DNA from: Plasmodium relictum
Lineage: Eukaryota; Apicomplexa; Aconoidasida; Haemosporida; Plasmodiidae
DNA: 64,000 bases
Direction of reading: 5' to 3'
NCBI RefSeq assembly: GCF_900005765.1
Contig: NC_041685.1
Coordinates: 744,001 to 808,000 of the forward strand
Shown here piece by piece: positions 49,538-61,358 of the stretch. Position 1 is the stretch's first letter. Each line of letters begins with the position of its first letter. The notes beneath the pieces are model-generated. The model was not told where the DNA came from and did not search any database. It saw only the letters and a program-made list of their open reading frames with translations. The translations under genes and the position numbers were made by a program.

Positions 49538-50206
49538 TAATATATGATATTTTTTTTTTTTAAACTATGAAATGTTATAAGTAGCTGTTATGTATGTATG
49601 TATATATACATATATTTTTTTTTTTATTAACACGTTAATAATATTATTTTTAATTCCTTGCTTTTTTTTTTTTTTTGATAATTATTTGTTTATGTGTGTA
49701 ATATAAGCATATTTATTTACGCTTTTTTTCAAAAATATACACCTTTTTAAAAGATTTATTCTGAATATTTATCCCTTAGTAAAAAAAAATTAATTGTGAA
49801 ATTTTTTCATTAAATTTTAATTTTATAAATTTTTAAAGAAAATTGCTGAATAAATAAAAAAAAGATGCATTAATTTTATATATTCTATATTTTTATATAA
49901 AATTTGTTTTTCTAAATTAATGGATTTGTGCAAAGCAATTTTTTTTCTAATATATAAAGACATGTGATTCACAGATTGTCTTTTTTATTTTTATTCAATC
50001 AATAACAGAAGTACTTCATAAATATACTTTTTTTTCATAAATTATTTTCCTTATATATATTATTTTTCTTTTGAAGAATTAGTTTTATGTACTTTAAGTT
50101 CTGGTAGCTTTCAAATATTTACATAAATGATACAGCAGCTATGCTAAAAAAAACATACTCCCATATATTTAAAGCTGTATACAAAATATATATTTTTTTA
50201 TAAAAT
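49538..50206. other. AT-rich intergenic sequence
   Basis: Diflavin reductase 3' region and upstream region of the perforin-like gene. No gene is seen. Confidence 0.7.
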
Positions 50207-52642
50207 ATGGCTTTTCAAAGGGAATTAATCATATTTATTTTTGTATTCATTATAAATGTTCTTTATGAATCTTTATCAGATCATATATATGTGAGATCTA
50301 TTTTTTTTTCTTTTTCGAATAGTTTTGTCCTAAATAAAAAGGAAGAAAATAATACACATTATATTGAAAAATTACAAAAAGAAAACAGAGAAATTATAGC
50401 TTTTTTGCAGGGTGAGCATATTCTTCAAGAAATTAACATTAAAAATAGTATAAAAGATAGTATTAATAGTAACAATAAAAAAAAAAAAAAAAGAAAGAAA
50501 ATAAATAGTTCAAAGAAAAATTCTAATGATAATAAGATAAATAAAAAGATTCAAGATATTAGTTTCAGTGAAATAAAAAGAAATAAAAATGATGTTGATT
50601 TAGAGAATGACCACGATGAAGTAAGTAAAAAAAATATAAATTTAAAAATTGGATGTAACCATGGCACAAAAAAATGTATAAATGATAGAGTTAAAAGCTT
50701 CGTAAAATTAATGAAGGGTATTGGTGATATCCAAAAAGTAAAAAAAGATTCAAAGGAAAAAAAAGAAGAGAATATATACGATGATGAGCACCACACAGTA
50801 GTTATATATGATGGTTTAGATCAAGAAAAAGATATGTATAATAAATACAAAAAAGAAAGGAAAAATGGTATGAGCACAATAGTTATACAAGGAACAGAAT
50901 ATTTAGGAGTAGGCTATGATTTTATCTTTGGAAATCCAATAGGAGATCCATTTTTAAAAGTAGATCCAGGGTATAGAGATTCAATAATAAAATTGACATA
51001 TCCGAAATCAGATATAGATTATCCTGATGGTTATTTGAATATAAATCCAAATGGCTCTTATGTGAGAAATGAAATATCGTGTAATAGATCAGAAAATGAA
51101 AGTGAAATAAGTTCAATGAGTGAATATACAAAAGAACTTTCAGTTGACGCATCAATAGGTGCTTCTTATGGATTGTTCGGATCCTTTTCAGCATCTACAG
51201 GCTATAAGAGTGTATCTAATACTATTTCAAAAAAGAAGTTTAGAATGTTTATGCTAAAAAGCTATTGCTTTAAATATATGGCATCTTTATCACAATATTC
51301 TCAATGGAAACTCACTGATCAATTTGTAAGAGCAATTTCCTTACTTCCCTCCTATTTTAATTCATTAGAACAAGATGGAACTTATTGCACTGCTGAAGAA
51401 TTTAGATATGATAAGAAAACAGAGAAATGCGGTAAAAGTGTTCATTCATGGATGTATTTTTTCAAAAATTTTGGAACACATGTTTCAACTCTTATACATT
51501 TGGGAGGAAAAATAACACAACAAGTAAAAATATCAAAAAATGAATATAAGTCATTGAGTGAAAGTGGATTATCCGTTTCTGTAAATGCTTCTGTTGGATT
51601 TGGTTTATTTAAAGCAAATGCGTCTACTAATACTGATTCGAGTGAATCTAGTAAAAATGCTTCTTCTAATTCTAGTATGGAGAAAGAAACTGTAATAATT
51701 GGAGGAACAACAATTTTTGATCCTAATAATGCTAAAAATTTTGAAAAATGGGCAAAAAGTATAAAAGATAATCCAATGCCTATCAAAGGAGAATATGAAC
51801 CATTATCAAGAATATTACCTGTTCGTTTATCTAAAGTTTATGATGAAGCATTGAATTTTTATATTTCAGCTAATGTTCCTGTTAATATAAGAGAAGTAAC
51901 AAATGATGAAATAAAACAGTATAATCTTAAAGATGAATTAATGAAATCTAAAATAGTTTATTCAAGTGGAACAGGATTAGTGGTACTTGAATGTGAAGAG
52001 AAGCAAAATTTCATTTTGGGATTTTCTTTATCCATACCTAATGATTTATCAAATTTAGATGACTTTTATATGAACACTTGCGATGAAGATTCTGATAAAT
52101 GTTATTCAAAAATGAGTGATAATGTATACAGTTACTTATTTGCTATGTGTAATGAAGAAATGATACCCTTCCTTGAACAAAAAGTAAAATCGGGAACTAG
52201 TTTATTGACACTCGAATGTTCAGAAAAAAATCAAATTATTTTATTTGGATTTGGTATCAGCATATTAAATTCAAATGATCCTATTTCGATTGCAATATAC
52301 CCATGCAAATATGGCAAACCCTCTTGCTCTATGCAAGGATCCACAAAGAAATCTGCGGTTGGTTTATGGATAGTCTGTGGTCATGAAGAATCTTTGAATT
52401 CCAAGTTTTCAGTGAACATTAGAAAATTAGCATACGAAAACATTTCTCAAAAAAAAAAACATGTAGATATTTGCCCACAAAAGGTATTATTTAATTTGCT
52501 TTTTGAATTTACTAATACTCCTCATAATAAACGTAATGGCTCATGCTTTTCTGTAAATTCTGTTTGCCCAAATGATTTTAATGTTTGTTCAGATAAAAAA
52601 GGTAGAAAAAAATTTAATTACTATTCTTTATCAGTATATTAA
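50207..52642 (+). CDS. PLP3: Perforin-like protein, MACPF domain (PLP3/MAOP position)
   Basis: Intronless and looks whole, 811 residues. It has an N-terminal signal peptide (IFVFIINVLYESLS), then a Lys/Asn-rich spacer to about residue 200. The MACPF domain begins YLGVGYDFIFGNPIGDP and contains the family signature WMYFFKNFGTHVSTLIHLGG (about 414-433), flanked by the two helical clusters that include SVDASIGASYGLFGSF and SVNASVGFGLFKA. A Cys-rich beta-repeat C-terminal region from about residue 590 matches the apicomplexan PLP beta domain. The MACPF family makes membrane pores. In Plasmodium, the paralogue PLP3/MAOP is used by ookinetes to cross the mosquito midgut. The symbol rests mainly on gene order (next to the P450-reductase-like gene, as I recall for P. 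falciparum chromosome 9); a different PLP paralogue is possible. Confidence 0.88.
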   Translation: MAFQRELIIFIFVFIINVLYESLSDHIYVRSIFFSFSNSFVLNKKEENNTHYIEKLQKENREIIAFLQGEHILQEINIKNSIKDSINSNNKKKKKRKKINSSKKNSNDNKINKKIQDISFSEIKRNKNDVDLENDHDEVSKKNINLKIGCNHGTKKCINDRVKSFVKLMKGIGDIQKVKKDSKEKKEENIYDDEHHTVVIYDGLDQEKDMYNKYKKERKNGMSTIVIQGTEYLGVGYDFIFGNPIGDPFLKVDPGYRDSIIKLTYPKSDIDYPDGYLNINPNGSYVRNEISCNRSENESEISSMSEYTKELSVDASIGASYGLFGSFSASTGYKSVSNTISKKKFRMFMLKSYCFKYMASLSQYSQWKLTDQFVRAISLLPSYFNSLEQDGTYCTAEEFRYDKKTEKCGKSVHSWMYFFKNFGTHVSTLIHLGGKITQQVKISKNEYKSLSESGLSVSVNASVGFGLFKANASTNTDSSESSKNASSNSSMEKETVIIGGTTIFDPNNAKNFEKWAKSIKDNPMPIKGEYEPLSRILPVRLSKVYDEALNFYISANVPVNIREVTNDEIKQYNLKDELMKSKIVYSSGTGLVVLECEEKQNFILGFSLSIPNDLSNLDDFYMNTCDEDSDKCYSKMSDNVYSYLFAMCNEEMIPFLEQKVKSGTSLLTLECSEKNQIILFGFGISILNSNDPISIAIYPCKYGKPSCSMQGSTKKSAVGLWIVCGHEESLNSKFSVNIRKLAYENISQKKKHVDICPQKVLFNLLFEFTNTPHNKRNGSCFSVNSVCPNDFNVCSDKKGRKKFNYYSLSVY

Positions 52643-54447
52643 TTTTTTACAAAAAAAATTATTATACTTATTTTTTTACTATTAGTTTTTTTTTTTTTTT
52701 TTATTCTCCCCCTATATTATTATATTTGTATAGTAGATATATAATTATTCATACTCTAAATTTGTGTGTGCTCTTACAGTTCTAATATCATGGTTTATTA
52801 TCTCTAAAATGATATAAATATTTTAGTATTTTCAAATTTTCTTATTTTATTTTTGAATTTTTGACTAATTTATTAACTATATATTAATTTTTCATTTGAT
52901 TTTATATTCTTTATTGATTTATTAGTTATAATTGACTATTTTTTTTTTTTTTTTTATTTAAATTTTATTAATGCCTATCTTTTAAAAACTATTTTGTTTT
53001 TATTAATTAGTCTAGCTACTTTTATTTTTTATTAAATTTCTTAATTTTTGCGAATTTTGTTTATTTTTTAAATAATTGGCTCTATTTTTTTTTAATATAA
53101 TAATTTATCATTTATATATTTATAACCAGCATTATGAAATAGGAACATCTGGAACTACTTACTAAATATATTTAATATATAATGAAATAAATTTTCTTTT
53201 TTTTTTTTATTTAATAATACTAAAGGAAAAAATATATATATAAATGGAACAAAATTTATTTATATTTAAAAAACATTCTGTATATATTCTCTTAGATATA
53301 TTTTGTACTATTATTTAAATATTCGATATATTAACAATTTATGTATATATTTAAAAAAATATTAGACATTCTAATTAAATGCTTCCTTTTTATTAATTGA
53401 ATATTAAAAATTTGTTTCTTCAAATAAATGTTAACTTATTTTTTACTGAAACTTCAAAATACTACAAATTTCAAGAAAATTTTTATATTTAATTACAGTG
53501 AATTCAAAACAAATAACAATATAAAAAAAAAAATAAAAAAGTAAATATGAAATTAAGAATATATAATTTTTATAAATTAAGAAACTTCTAAAGTTCCAAA
53601 AAAAACTATTTTAATGTGTGCCACATTTATTTCTATTTTTTATCCTCTTTTAGAGGTGCTCAAATGACTTTTGAATTCATATTAATATTAAAACAAATAC
53701 ATAAGTACTTCAGCTTTTCATTATAAAAATAACAATTTTTAAATAACAAAATGAAGTTTTAAATTATATGTTTTTTTCATTCAGCACCTGGTAAAAAATA
53801 TATATATATATATATATATATAAAGAATTTGAACATATATACATATATAATTTTTAATTCTTTCCTCAGTGATACAAATTTCATAAAAAATAACAATTTA
53901 AAAATTTTTATAAATTTAAATTGTAAATTTTTATAAACTAAATGATTTATGATTATTTTATTAATTGATTATAGAGTTAAATGGTTATATATATTATATA
54001 AATAAATCATTTGTAATTTATTTTTCTGTAAAGATTCAAAGCTTAATTTTATTTTAAATTGCAAAATAGCATATTTAAATTTTTTATCTTATATATATTA
54101 ATTGAACAAATTAATATTTTTTTTTTTCTTTAATTTTAAATAATTGGAATTAACAAATATAAATTTCATATATAAGTTTTTTCTCTCATTTTTTTTTTTT
54201 GACTCTACAAATAGAAACATATATATAATGCTTTGAAAACAGTACGTACATACATAAAACTTTAATTAATATATGGGCATATTTACAAGTCGTCAACAAT
54301 GACTGAATATTTGAAACATTTGAATAAAATCGCAAGGAGTTTTGTAATATATATATATGATTTACATTAAATTACAAAAAAAAAAAAAGAAAAAATTACC
54401 TTTAAATGCTTGTATAAATATATCATGCTTTAAAGAATTAATACATT
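52643..54447. other. AT-rich intergenic sequence
   Basis: 1.8 kb with poly-T tracts, (TA)n near 53805-53822, and no coding signal on either strand. Confidence 0.7.
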
Positions 54448-57400
54448 ATGAGTTCATCTGAAAATAAAAGTATAGATAACTACAAATATAATGATAAAAA
54501 AAAAAAAGAGGAAGATGAAAACTCAGGGATATATGGAGAAAAAAATAAAAATAATGTAAATGAGCAGGATATTAGTGAGGATATTAAGGAAAATGAGGTT
54601 TCTATTGTAAAAATGATAAAATATATTGGTACAGATAAAGAAGAGTCAGTGAACTCAATAGAAAATAAAAAAAATGTAAAAAAAAATGAATTTTATATAA
54701 ATAACAACAATGAAATTGATATTAATCATGATAATAATAAAGAAGAAAATCACTCTATTGCAAAGGAAAGATATTATACAACAGAAAAGGGAGAAAACAA
54801 AATAGATAGATCCCAGAAAGATTATAAGAAAAAAAGATCAAATTACAAATATAGGTGTAGCAATAGTATTGATAGTAATTTTAGTTTAAAAAAAAAAAAT
54901 GAAGTTAAAGATAGTGTATCCTTGGATATTAAAGCACTAAAGAAAGATAAAAAGTATAAATCAAGAAATAAAGGAAGTAATTCAAATTTTAGTTCTTATA
55001 ATAAATCAAGTAGATCTTGCAGCAATAGTAATTTTATTAGATCAAGTTGTCAAAGTTCAGTAAAAAGTTCATTAAATAGAAAAAAAAAAAAATATGACTA
55101 TGAAAAAAGATACCTCAAAAAATTTAAATTTAAATATGAGGAAGATTTTGATAAAGAGTATAAAGAATCACAATATAAAGATTCTATATATTATAAAAAG
55201 AAATATATAAAAAAAAGAAAATTGAACCATTTTGATGATTATAAGTATAAATATTCAGTTTCTTCTATTGATAAAATTAATTTAAAAGAAGAATATTACG
55301 ACAATTCTTCTTTTGATAAAACTGATCATAATATTTATAAAAAGAATAAGCATTATTCTGATATCAAAGAAAAATATGGTAAAAAATTTATATATGAATA
55401 TAAAAAAGATAAAAATAAAATACCTTATGAAAGATATGAATCTAATTCATCCAGTGAATCTAGATATAAATATAATTCTTATAGTGATTATAAAAAGAGA
55501 CAAAAATATTATGAATATAAAAAAAAAAAATATAGAAGAAAAAAAAGAAGCAAAAGTAAAAAAAATTATTATAAAAACCGAGAAAGTGATTTAGAAAATG
55601 AAGAGCAAAATTTGTATGAGTACATTAGAAAAAAGCGTTCTTTTAATTCAAGTAGTTATTCCTATGAAACAAAAAGTAAATATGAAAGTAAGTTTCTGGA
55701 TACCAATTATAAAAAAAAAATAATAATAGATGATAATGAACATGATTTTTATGATGAAAAAGAAGATAAAAGAATAAGATTAGATGAAAAGACACATGAA
55801 TTAAGTTATGAATCAAAATGTAAATATAATGATAAAATTTCTTTATCAAATTCAGGGGAAGATATGGATTATGAAAAAAAAAAGAAAAAGGAAATGCCTG
55901 AAAATAAGTCTTACAAGTTTCATGATACTTCTTTTTCAGATATTAACTCTTTAAAAACAAAAGATGGAGTAAGAAGCAAAAAAGATTATGAAAATGAAGA
56001 AATAAACAAAAATGAGGAAAAATTAGAAAATAAAAAAGCACAAACTTATTTAGAGGATGAAAAGAAAAAGGAAATAATTTTGAAAGGGATACCCATAAAT
56101 CAAAATAAAGATGAAAAAGAAATTTTAAAAATAAGTGAAATGAAAAATGGATTTGAAAAGGATAATGAAGATTATAATAATAATGATAATAAAAAAAAAA
56201 TGTATTATGAAAATTGTACAAAAGATTATTATTATCATAGGTATAAAAAAGAAAATTATGATAAATATTATGATCAATGCAGCCATAATAAACGCAGTGA
56301 AATTTCTGAAAGAGAAAATTATGTTGATAAATATTATAATAAATATAATGATCATTATGATGATGAAAATTATGGTAATAAATATTATAATTATAGAAAA
56401 CTTAGTAATCATTATGAAAATGAGAATTATAATGATAAATATACAGGAGATTATGAAAATGAAAATTATGATATATATGAAAATGATTATTATAGTGACT
56501 ACTCAAATAAAAGTAACTCAATAGAAAAAAAAATAGAATATGTTAAAATTCAAAATAAAATTATAATTGATTTAGCTGCAGATGCTAATTATAAAAATTG
56601 GTTAAATTACGATTCAGATTCCTCTGATGAAGAAAATAATTATGTCCATCTTAAATTTAAAAATTCTTTTTTGAGAAATTTTGTTTTATACAATGAATTT
56701 GATAATAAAAAAATAAATTATAACGAATTAGATGACAAATATACTAATGATTATAGAGCATTTTCTTCTGATACAAAAAATTTCAGTAAAAATATAGAAC
56801 CAAAAGATACTTCTTACCAAAAAAAGAGCATAAAAAATAATGAGGAAAATAATTTTAACATTAACTTAATAAATAGTAATTTAATTGAAAAACAAAGTTT
56901 ACATAATAAGGAATCAATGTCAATAGATTCAGAGAGATATGCATTTGATAGTGATTATAAAAATGTTAATAAAAAAGATAGAGAAATTACTAATATGTAT
57001 TGCAACCAAAATAAATCAAAAAAAAATATTTCTTTGGACAGGATTTTAAATAAAGAAGACAAATACTACAATAAAATAAATGCTAATAATTTAGAAAGTG
57101 AAAAAAAAGTTGAAACCGATTTTAACAATTGTTATAGTAAATTTTCTCAAAATGATAAAAAAAATCTCGAAAATGAATTAAAGCTTAATTCAACTGATTT
57201 TATGTACAATTTTAAAAATAAAAAATCAATTACATATGAAAGAGACATCAACAATTATTTAAAAATGGATACAGAAAACCTCGATATGACTTCTCAAAGT
57301 AAATATGAAAATAATGTAAATTATGATAATATAATAGGAAAAGAAAATGAAAATAATATAAATGAAAAAAAAGAAAGATATTCACAGAATATTCAATCAA

Positions 57401-57780
57401 TTGATATAAATTTATCACAAAATAATAATGGAGAGAATAATGCAAGTAATGTGAAAGAATTAGAGATTATTCCTAATTATATAAACAATTTAATAAATGA
57501 TATGAATAATACATATGAAATAAATGAAAGTATTGATATGTTAAACTTAAATACTGCGAAATCTTTTCGCATCCCAAAAATTTTTAATAAAATTAATCAG
57601 ATGACTAGTACTCCTAATTTTTTAAAATTTTTAGAAAAAAGAAAGGAAGCAAGTAAAAAATGGAAAATTATTGCAAGAAATATTTTACATGAAGAGTTTA
57701 AAATTTTATTTCATTCAATAAATTATGATATTAATGAAGCTAAAATCAATTATTTAATTAATTCACTTAAATCTATTTAA
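54448..57780 (+). CDS. Large charged Lys/Tyr/Ser/Asn-rich protein, function unknown
   Basis: Intronless, 1,110 residues, family not recognised. Residues about 120-215 are Ser/Arg/Lys-rich with RS-like spacing (SSRSCSNSNFIRSSCQSSVKSS), recalling nuclear speckle or RNA-processing proteins. Residues about 215-400 are Lys/Tyr-rich, and 610-690 form irregular Tyr/Asn/Asp/Glu repeats (YENENYNDKY, NYDIYENDYY). The only segment of ordinary complexity is the C-terminus, about 1028-1110 (LNLNTAKSFRIPKIFNKI, TSTPNFLKFLEKRKEASKKW, FKILFHSINYD), which is predicted helical and is the likely conserved domain. There is no signal peptide or membrane segment. A nuclear role is a guess from composition. Antisense and +1-frame openings across it are composition shadows. 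Confidence 0.8.
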   Translation: MSSSENKSIDNYKYNDKKKKEEDENSGIYGEKNKNNVNEQDISEDIKENEVSIVKMIKYIGTDKEESVNSIENKKNVKKNEFYINNNNEIDINHDNNKEENHSIAKERYYTTEKGENKIDRSQKDYKKKRSNYKYRCSNSIDSNFSLKKKNEVKDSVSLDIKALKKDKKYKSRNKGSNSNFSSYNKSSRSCSNSNFIRSSCQSSVKSSLNRKKKKYDYEKRYLKKFKFKYEEDFDKEYKESQYKDSIYYKKKYIKKRKLNHFDDYKYKYSVSSIDKINLKEEYYDNSSFDKTDHNIYKKNKHYSDIKEKYGKKFIYEYKKDKNKIPYERYESNSSSESRYKYNSYSDYKKRQKYYEYKKKKYRRKKRSKSKKNYYKNRESDLENEEQNLYEYIRKKRSFNSSSYSYETKSKYESKFLDTNYKKKIIIDDNEHDFYDEKEDKRIRLDEKTHELSYESKCKYNDKISLSNSGEDMDYEKKKKKEMPENKSYKFHDTSFSDINSLKTKDGVRSKKDYENEEINKNEEKLENKKAQTYLEDEKKKEIILKGIPINQNKDEKEILKISEMKNGFEKDNEDYNNNDNKKKMYYENCTKDYYYHRYKKENYDKYYDQCSHNKRSEISERENYVDKYYNKYNDHYDDENYGNKYYNYRKLSNHYENENYNDKYTGDYENENYDIYENDYYSDYSNKSNSIEKKIEYVKIQNKIIIDLAADANYKNWLNYDSDSSDEENNYVHLKFKNSFLRNFVLYNEFDNKKINYNELDDKYTNDYRAFSSDTKNFSKNIEPKDTSYQKKSIKNNEENNFNINLINSNLIEKQSLHNKESMSIDSERYAFDSDYKNVNKKDREITNMYCNQNKSKKNISLDRILNKEDKYYNKINANNLESEKKVETDFNNCYSKFSQNDKKNLENELKLNSTDFMYNFKNKKSITYERDINNYLKMDTENLDMTSQSKYENNVNYDNIIGKENENNINEKKERYSQNIQSIDINLSQNNNGENNASNVKELEIIPNYINNLINDMNNTYEINESIDMLNLNTAKSFRIPKIFNKINQMTSTPNFLKFLEKRKEASKKWKIIARNILHEEFKILFHSINYDINEAKINYLINSLKSI

Positions 57781-59848
57781 TTTTACTTTGTATATATATT
57801 ATTAAAACCTTAAAAAAATAATATATAAAAATTTACTTATGAAAATGTTTTTTTTTTTTATATATTTAAAATTTTTATGTTCACATTTCTTTATAATTTT
57901 TTATCGATCTAATTTTTATATCATTAATATACCTTAAAAATTAGTTTTAAAATATAAATGTTTTGGGAATGGAAGTTACTGAAAATTTATTTTTTTTTAT
58001 AAATTTTTTTTTAAATAAATAAAAATATATTATATAATTTTACAAAAAGTAACAGAAATAAAAAAGTAAAAAAGAAATATTTTAAATTTTAATAGTATTA
58101 TATTATCCTAGAATAATTAAAAAGAAATTCCTTAAATTTTAATATTTTTGTATTTTTTTACTAAAAAATGAAAACTATATGTGTATAAATTTAAGGAAAA
58201 AAAATAAAAAACTAATAAAAGTATTATTTTATCTTTATATAATAATGTAAACTAGTCTTTTTTTTTTTTACTTTATTATTTTTTTTTTATTTAATGCATA
58301 CATATATTCATAGCATGTCATATAGTTGTTAAAAGCCAAATTAAAATCTTGTATAAGAAAGATATATTTAATGCAATTAACATATATTTGTTGGAATTTG
58401 TTAATAAAATTTTTTTTCTAATAGGCATAAGAAAAAAAAAAGATTTTGTATTCTAATACTTATATTTAAAAAAAAAAAATATATAACATACGTTTTCATA
58501 ATAATAATAATTTCTTTATTTTCTAAATGAGAAATAAATCCTTAAAAAATGTGATATATGAAAATATCGTTATCTTTTTATACATAATTCCTATATTTTT
58601 TTTTTTTAGTGCACTAAAAGATAAAAGAATAAATAATATCTAATTATATTTTATTTTTTAAATTATTTTAAATAAAATTTTCTTATTTACTATGTAATTC
58701 AAATTTTAAAATGAAAATTTGTAACATTGCGTATTTTTTTTATTCATTATTTATTAATGCACTCTTTTTAAAATATTTTTCTAAACCACTATACATGCGT
58801 GCTTTTTGATTTTTGTTTAAATAAAGAACATTTATAAATCTATAATATATATGTAATTTTTTAATTATTAAAAAATTCTTTAAAAAAGTATTTGTTTTAA
58901 ATTGTAAAATTATAAATGTGTTTTTGATTTTTATATATATATATACTAAATATTTGAATTGTAATAAATTAAAATATAATACTTTGAAATATTATTTTCG
59001 AAAAATAAATTATTTTTTAATGTTTAAATATTTTATATAAATTAATTCTAAAATATTCGAATATATTTTATAGTTATTTTACTTTAGCAAAAAGAAAAAA
59101 AATTATATATGTAGTTTTCTAATAATTATAATGCAAGTTTTGTTAACAAATAATTTATAATACTTGAATTTTTTAAAAAAGAATTTAAAAAGATAAAAAA
59201 GAAAAAAAATATATACTATTATATGAAATAATTTCATTATAATAAATATTTTTAGTAATATTTTTGTATTTGTTTAAAAAAAACTATTTTTTAAATATTC
59301 ACATGTATATATATATATGTGTACATCATTAAATAACAATATTATTATAAATATATAAACATATATATATTTATTATTTTTTTTTTTTTTGTTATATTAA
59401 AATGGAAAGTTTTCTCTTATGAATACGTTCCGATATGAATTTACTTTTGATTAGTTAAATATAAAATTGTCAATAATACAAAATAAAAATAAGACATAAA
59501 AAAATATTGTGAAAATTCATTTTTTGTACTTCATAATTAAGTGCATATTTAAAAATTTACTGTTATACCTAAAAATTTAGTAATATGATAGAATTATATA
59601 TTCCTGATGTTTTATAAATATAAGTTTTGTATTTCTTGAAATATATTTTAAAAAAGTACCAAGTTAGATATAAGGTTTTGAAGAATAAAGAATTTTTTTT
59701 TTTTCAGAATATACTTATTTTATAATAATAAAAAAGAATTATCTATTTTTAATATGATGTAATATATCAAAAAAAAAAAAATAAAATAAAATAAAAATTA
59801 AAAAAAATAAATAAATAAGGAAAAAGGGAAATTTTTTTTTTTTTAAAT
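57781..59848. other. AT-rich intergenic sequence upstream of the CKS1-like gene
   Basis: 2.07 kb, the longest gene-free stretch here. A/T homopolymers and short (TA)n tracts only. No coding signal is seen on either strand. Confidence 0.7.
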
Positions 59849-60410
59849 ATGAATAAATCAAGTAGAGCATCTTTAAATCAATCAAATAATAATAATAATA
59901 ATAATGATTACTATTCAATACTAGAAGAATTAGCAAAATCGGAAACCCCTAAATTCAGATCAGTCAAAGACAGTATGAGTGAAAATTTAAATCTAGAATT
60001 TATAAGATCATCAAGTGAAAATTATACTTATAAAATTACATCTAGAGGTATATAACTTAAAATATAATTTTTCTTATATTTTTTATAATTTTTTTTTATT
60101 ATTAATTTATTTTAATTCTTCTTTGTTTTTAAAAGGCCCAGTTTGTTATTCTGCAGTATATAGAGATGATAAATATGCATATCGCCATGTAATTTTAAGT
60201 GATGGTGTTAGGCAATATGCAGAGAATAAAGTAAGAAAAACAAATGCTTTTTTAACTGAACATTGTATAGTTAATGAACTACAAATAGATATTGGAAAAG
60301 GATGGAAACATTTTATGATTTATGATGGAAAGATAAGAGAACTCATTTTAAGAAAAGCACTGACTTCTGAAGATAAATTAAAAATGTCTATTAATATGTA
60401 TAATAATTAA
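59849..60410 (+). CDS. CKS1-like cyclin-dependent kinase regulatory subunit
   Basis: Two exons, 59849-60047 and 60136-60410, joined in phase 1; 157 residues. After a 66-residue Ser/Asn-rich extension, the CKS fold is visible: CYSAVYRDDKYAYRHVILSDGV (family: [20 protein letters not shown]), LTEHCIVNELQIDIGKGWKHFMIY (family: [23 protein letters not shown]), and ELILRKAL (family: HILLFRRPL). The hinge that in CKS proteins reads HxPEPH is here YDGKIR, so the beta-hinge prolines are absent. A 10-15 residue insert follows the YRHV strand. CKS proteins bind CDKs and phosphorylated substrates in cell-cycle control. Assignment is by motif; divergence is substantial. Confidence 0.8.
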
Positions 60411-61358
60411 TTGTTTTTTTTGTCCTTTTTGTGTGATTTAAATTTTTTTTTTTTTTTGTTACTTTTTTAGTTTATTTTTTTAGATAATATTAGAATTTTT
60501 TTTTTTTTGTAGATATGTATTTTTCTTAAAATAAGAAATAATTATCTTTTATATACATATATATATGTATCATTTATGTATTTTTTTAGTGTACTATTTT
60601 TTTTTTTTAAATTTGAAAAAAAAATGCTTTAAATTTTAAATTTAGTTATACTATTTTGTCCATTGATATACATTGGAATATATATTTTATTATAATAAAC
60701 TTTAAAATAAATATCCATAAAATTAATTATATATCTCTTAGTTCCTAAATGAAAGCTATATCTAAATTAAGATAAAAAAAAAAAGAAAAAAGTTAAAAAT
60801 ATATGGCGTAAATAAGTTATTTACCTAAAATTATATTAAGAAAAAAAATATACATTTACAAAAAATAATTCTTATTTAGAACTATAATTTAAATAATGTA
60901 ATTTTTTTTTCTTAAATAATTAATTTTATAAATTAATTTATTAATGCGAAGAAGCTATAGAAAAATAAAGAATATATTTTGTTTATATATATTAACAAAA
61001 TAAAAAAATTAAGAGGAAGGTTATTTTTATTTCTTTATTTGATTATATACTTGAAATTATTTAAATAAATAAAATTTGTTTATTTTAAACGAAAATGAAA
61101 TAATAATTATTCATTGAATTAATTCTAACATGAAAAAAAAAAAAAAATGAAAATGATAATAAATTATTAAGATACATTTGGCATATTGGCTTAACTCATA
61201 TATATTTCCTTTAAATTTTATAAAAAAAAATAATAAAAGAAAAAATTATTGTGGTGTACTTAGATATACCATATGCTTATTAAAATTGAGAACATATTTA
61301 TTTAAATGATTAAATATATATATATAGATGAACTTTTGTTGCAATAAATTAAGATATT
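60411..61358. other. AT-rich intergenic sequence
   Basis: 3' region of the CKS1-like gene and upstream region of lipoate ligase. No gene is seen. Confidence 0.7.

Noticed and set aside
50207-52642. Perforin-like gene as a horizontally acquired or broken element
   Set aside because: Composition matches its neighbours, the domain order is that of apicomplexan PLPs, and the gene looks whole; it is an ordinary host family member.
55943-56524. Antisense and +1-frame openings inside the 1,110-codon gene
   Set aside because: His/Phe/Ile-rich or Ile/Met/Lys-rich shadows caused by AT-biased codons; no independent features.
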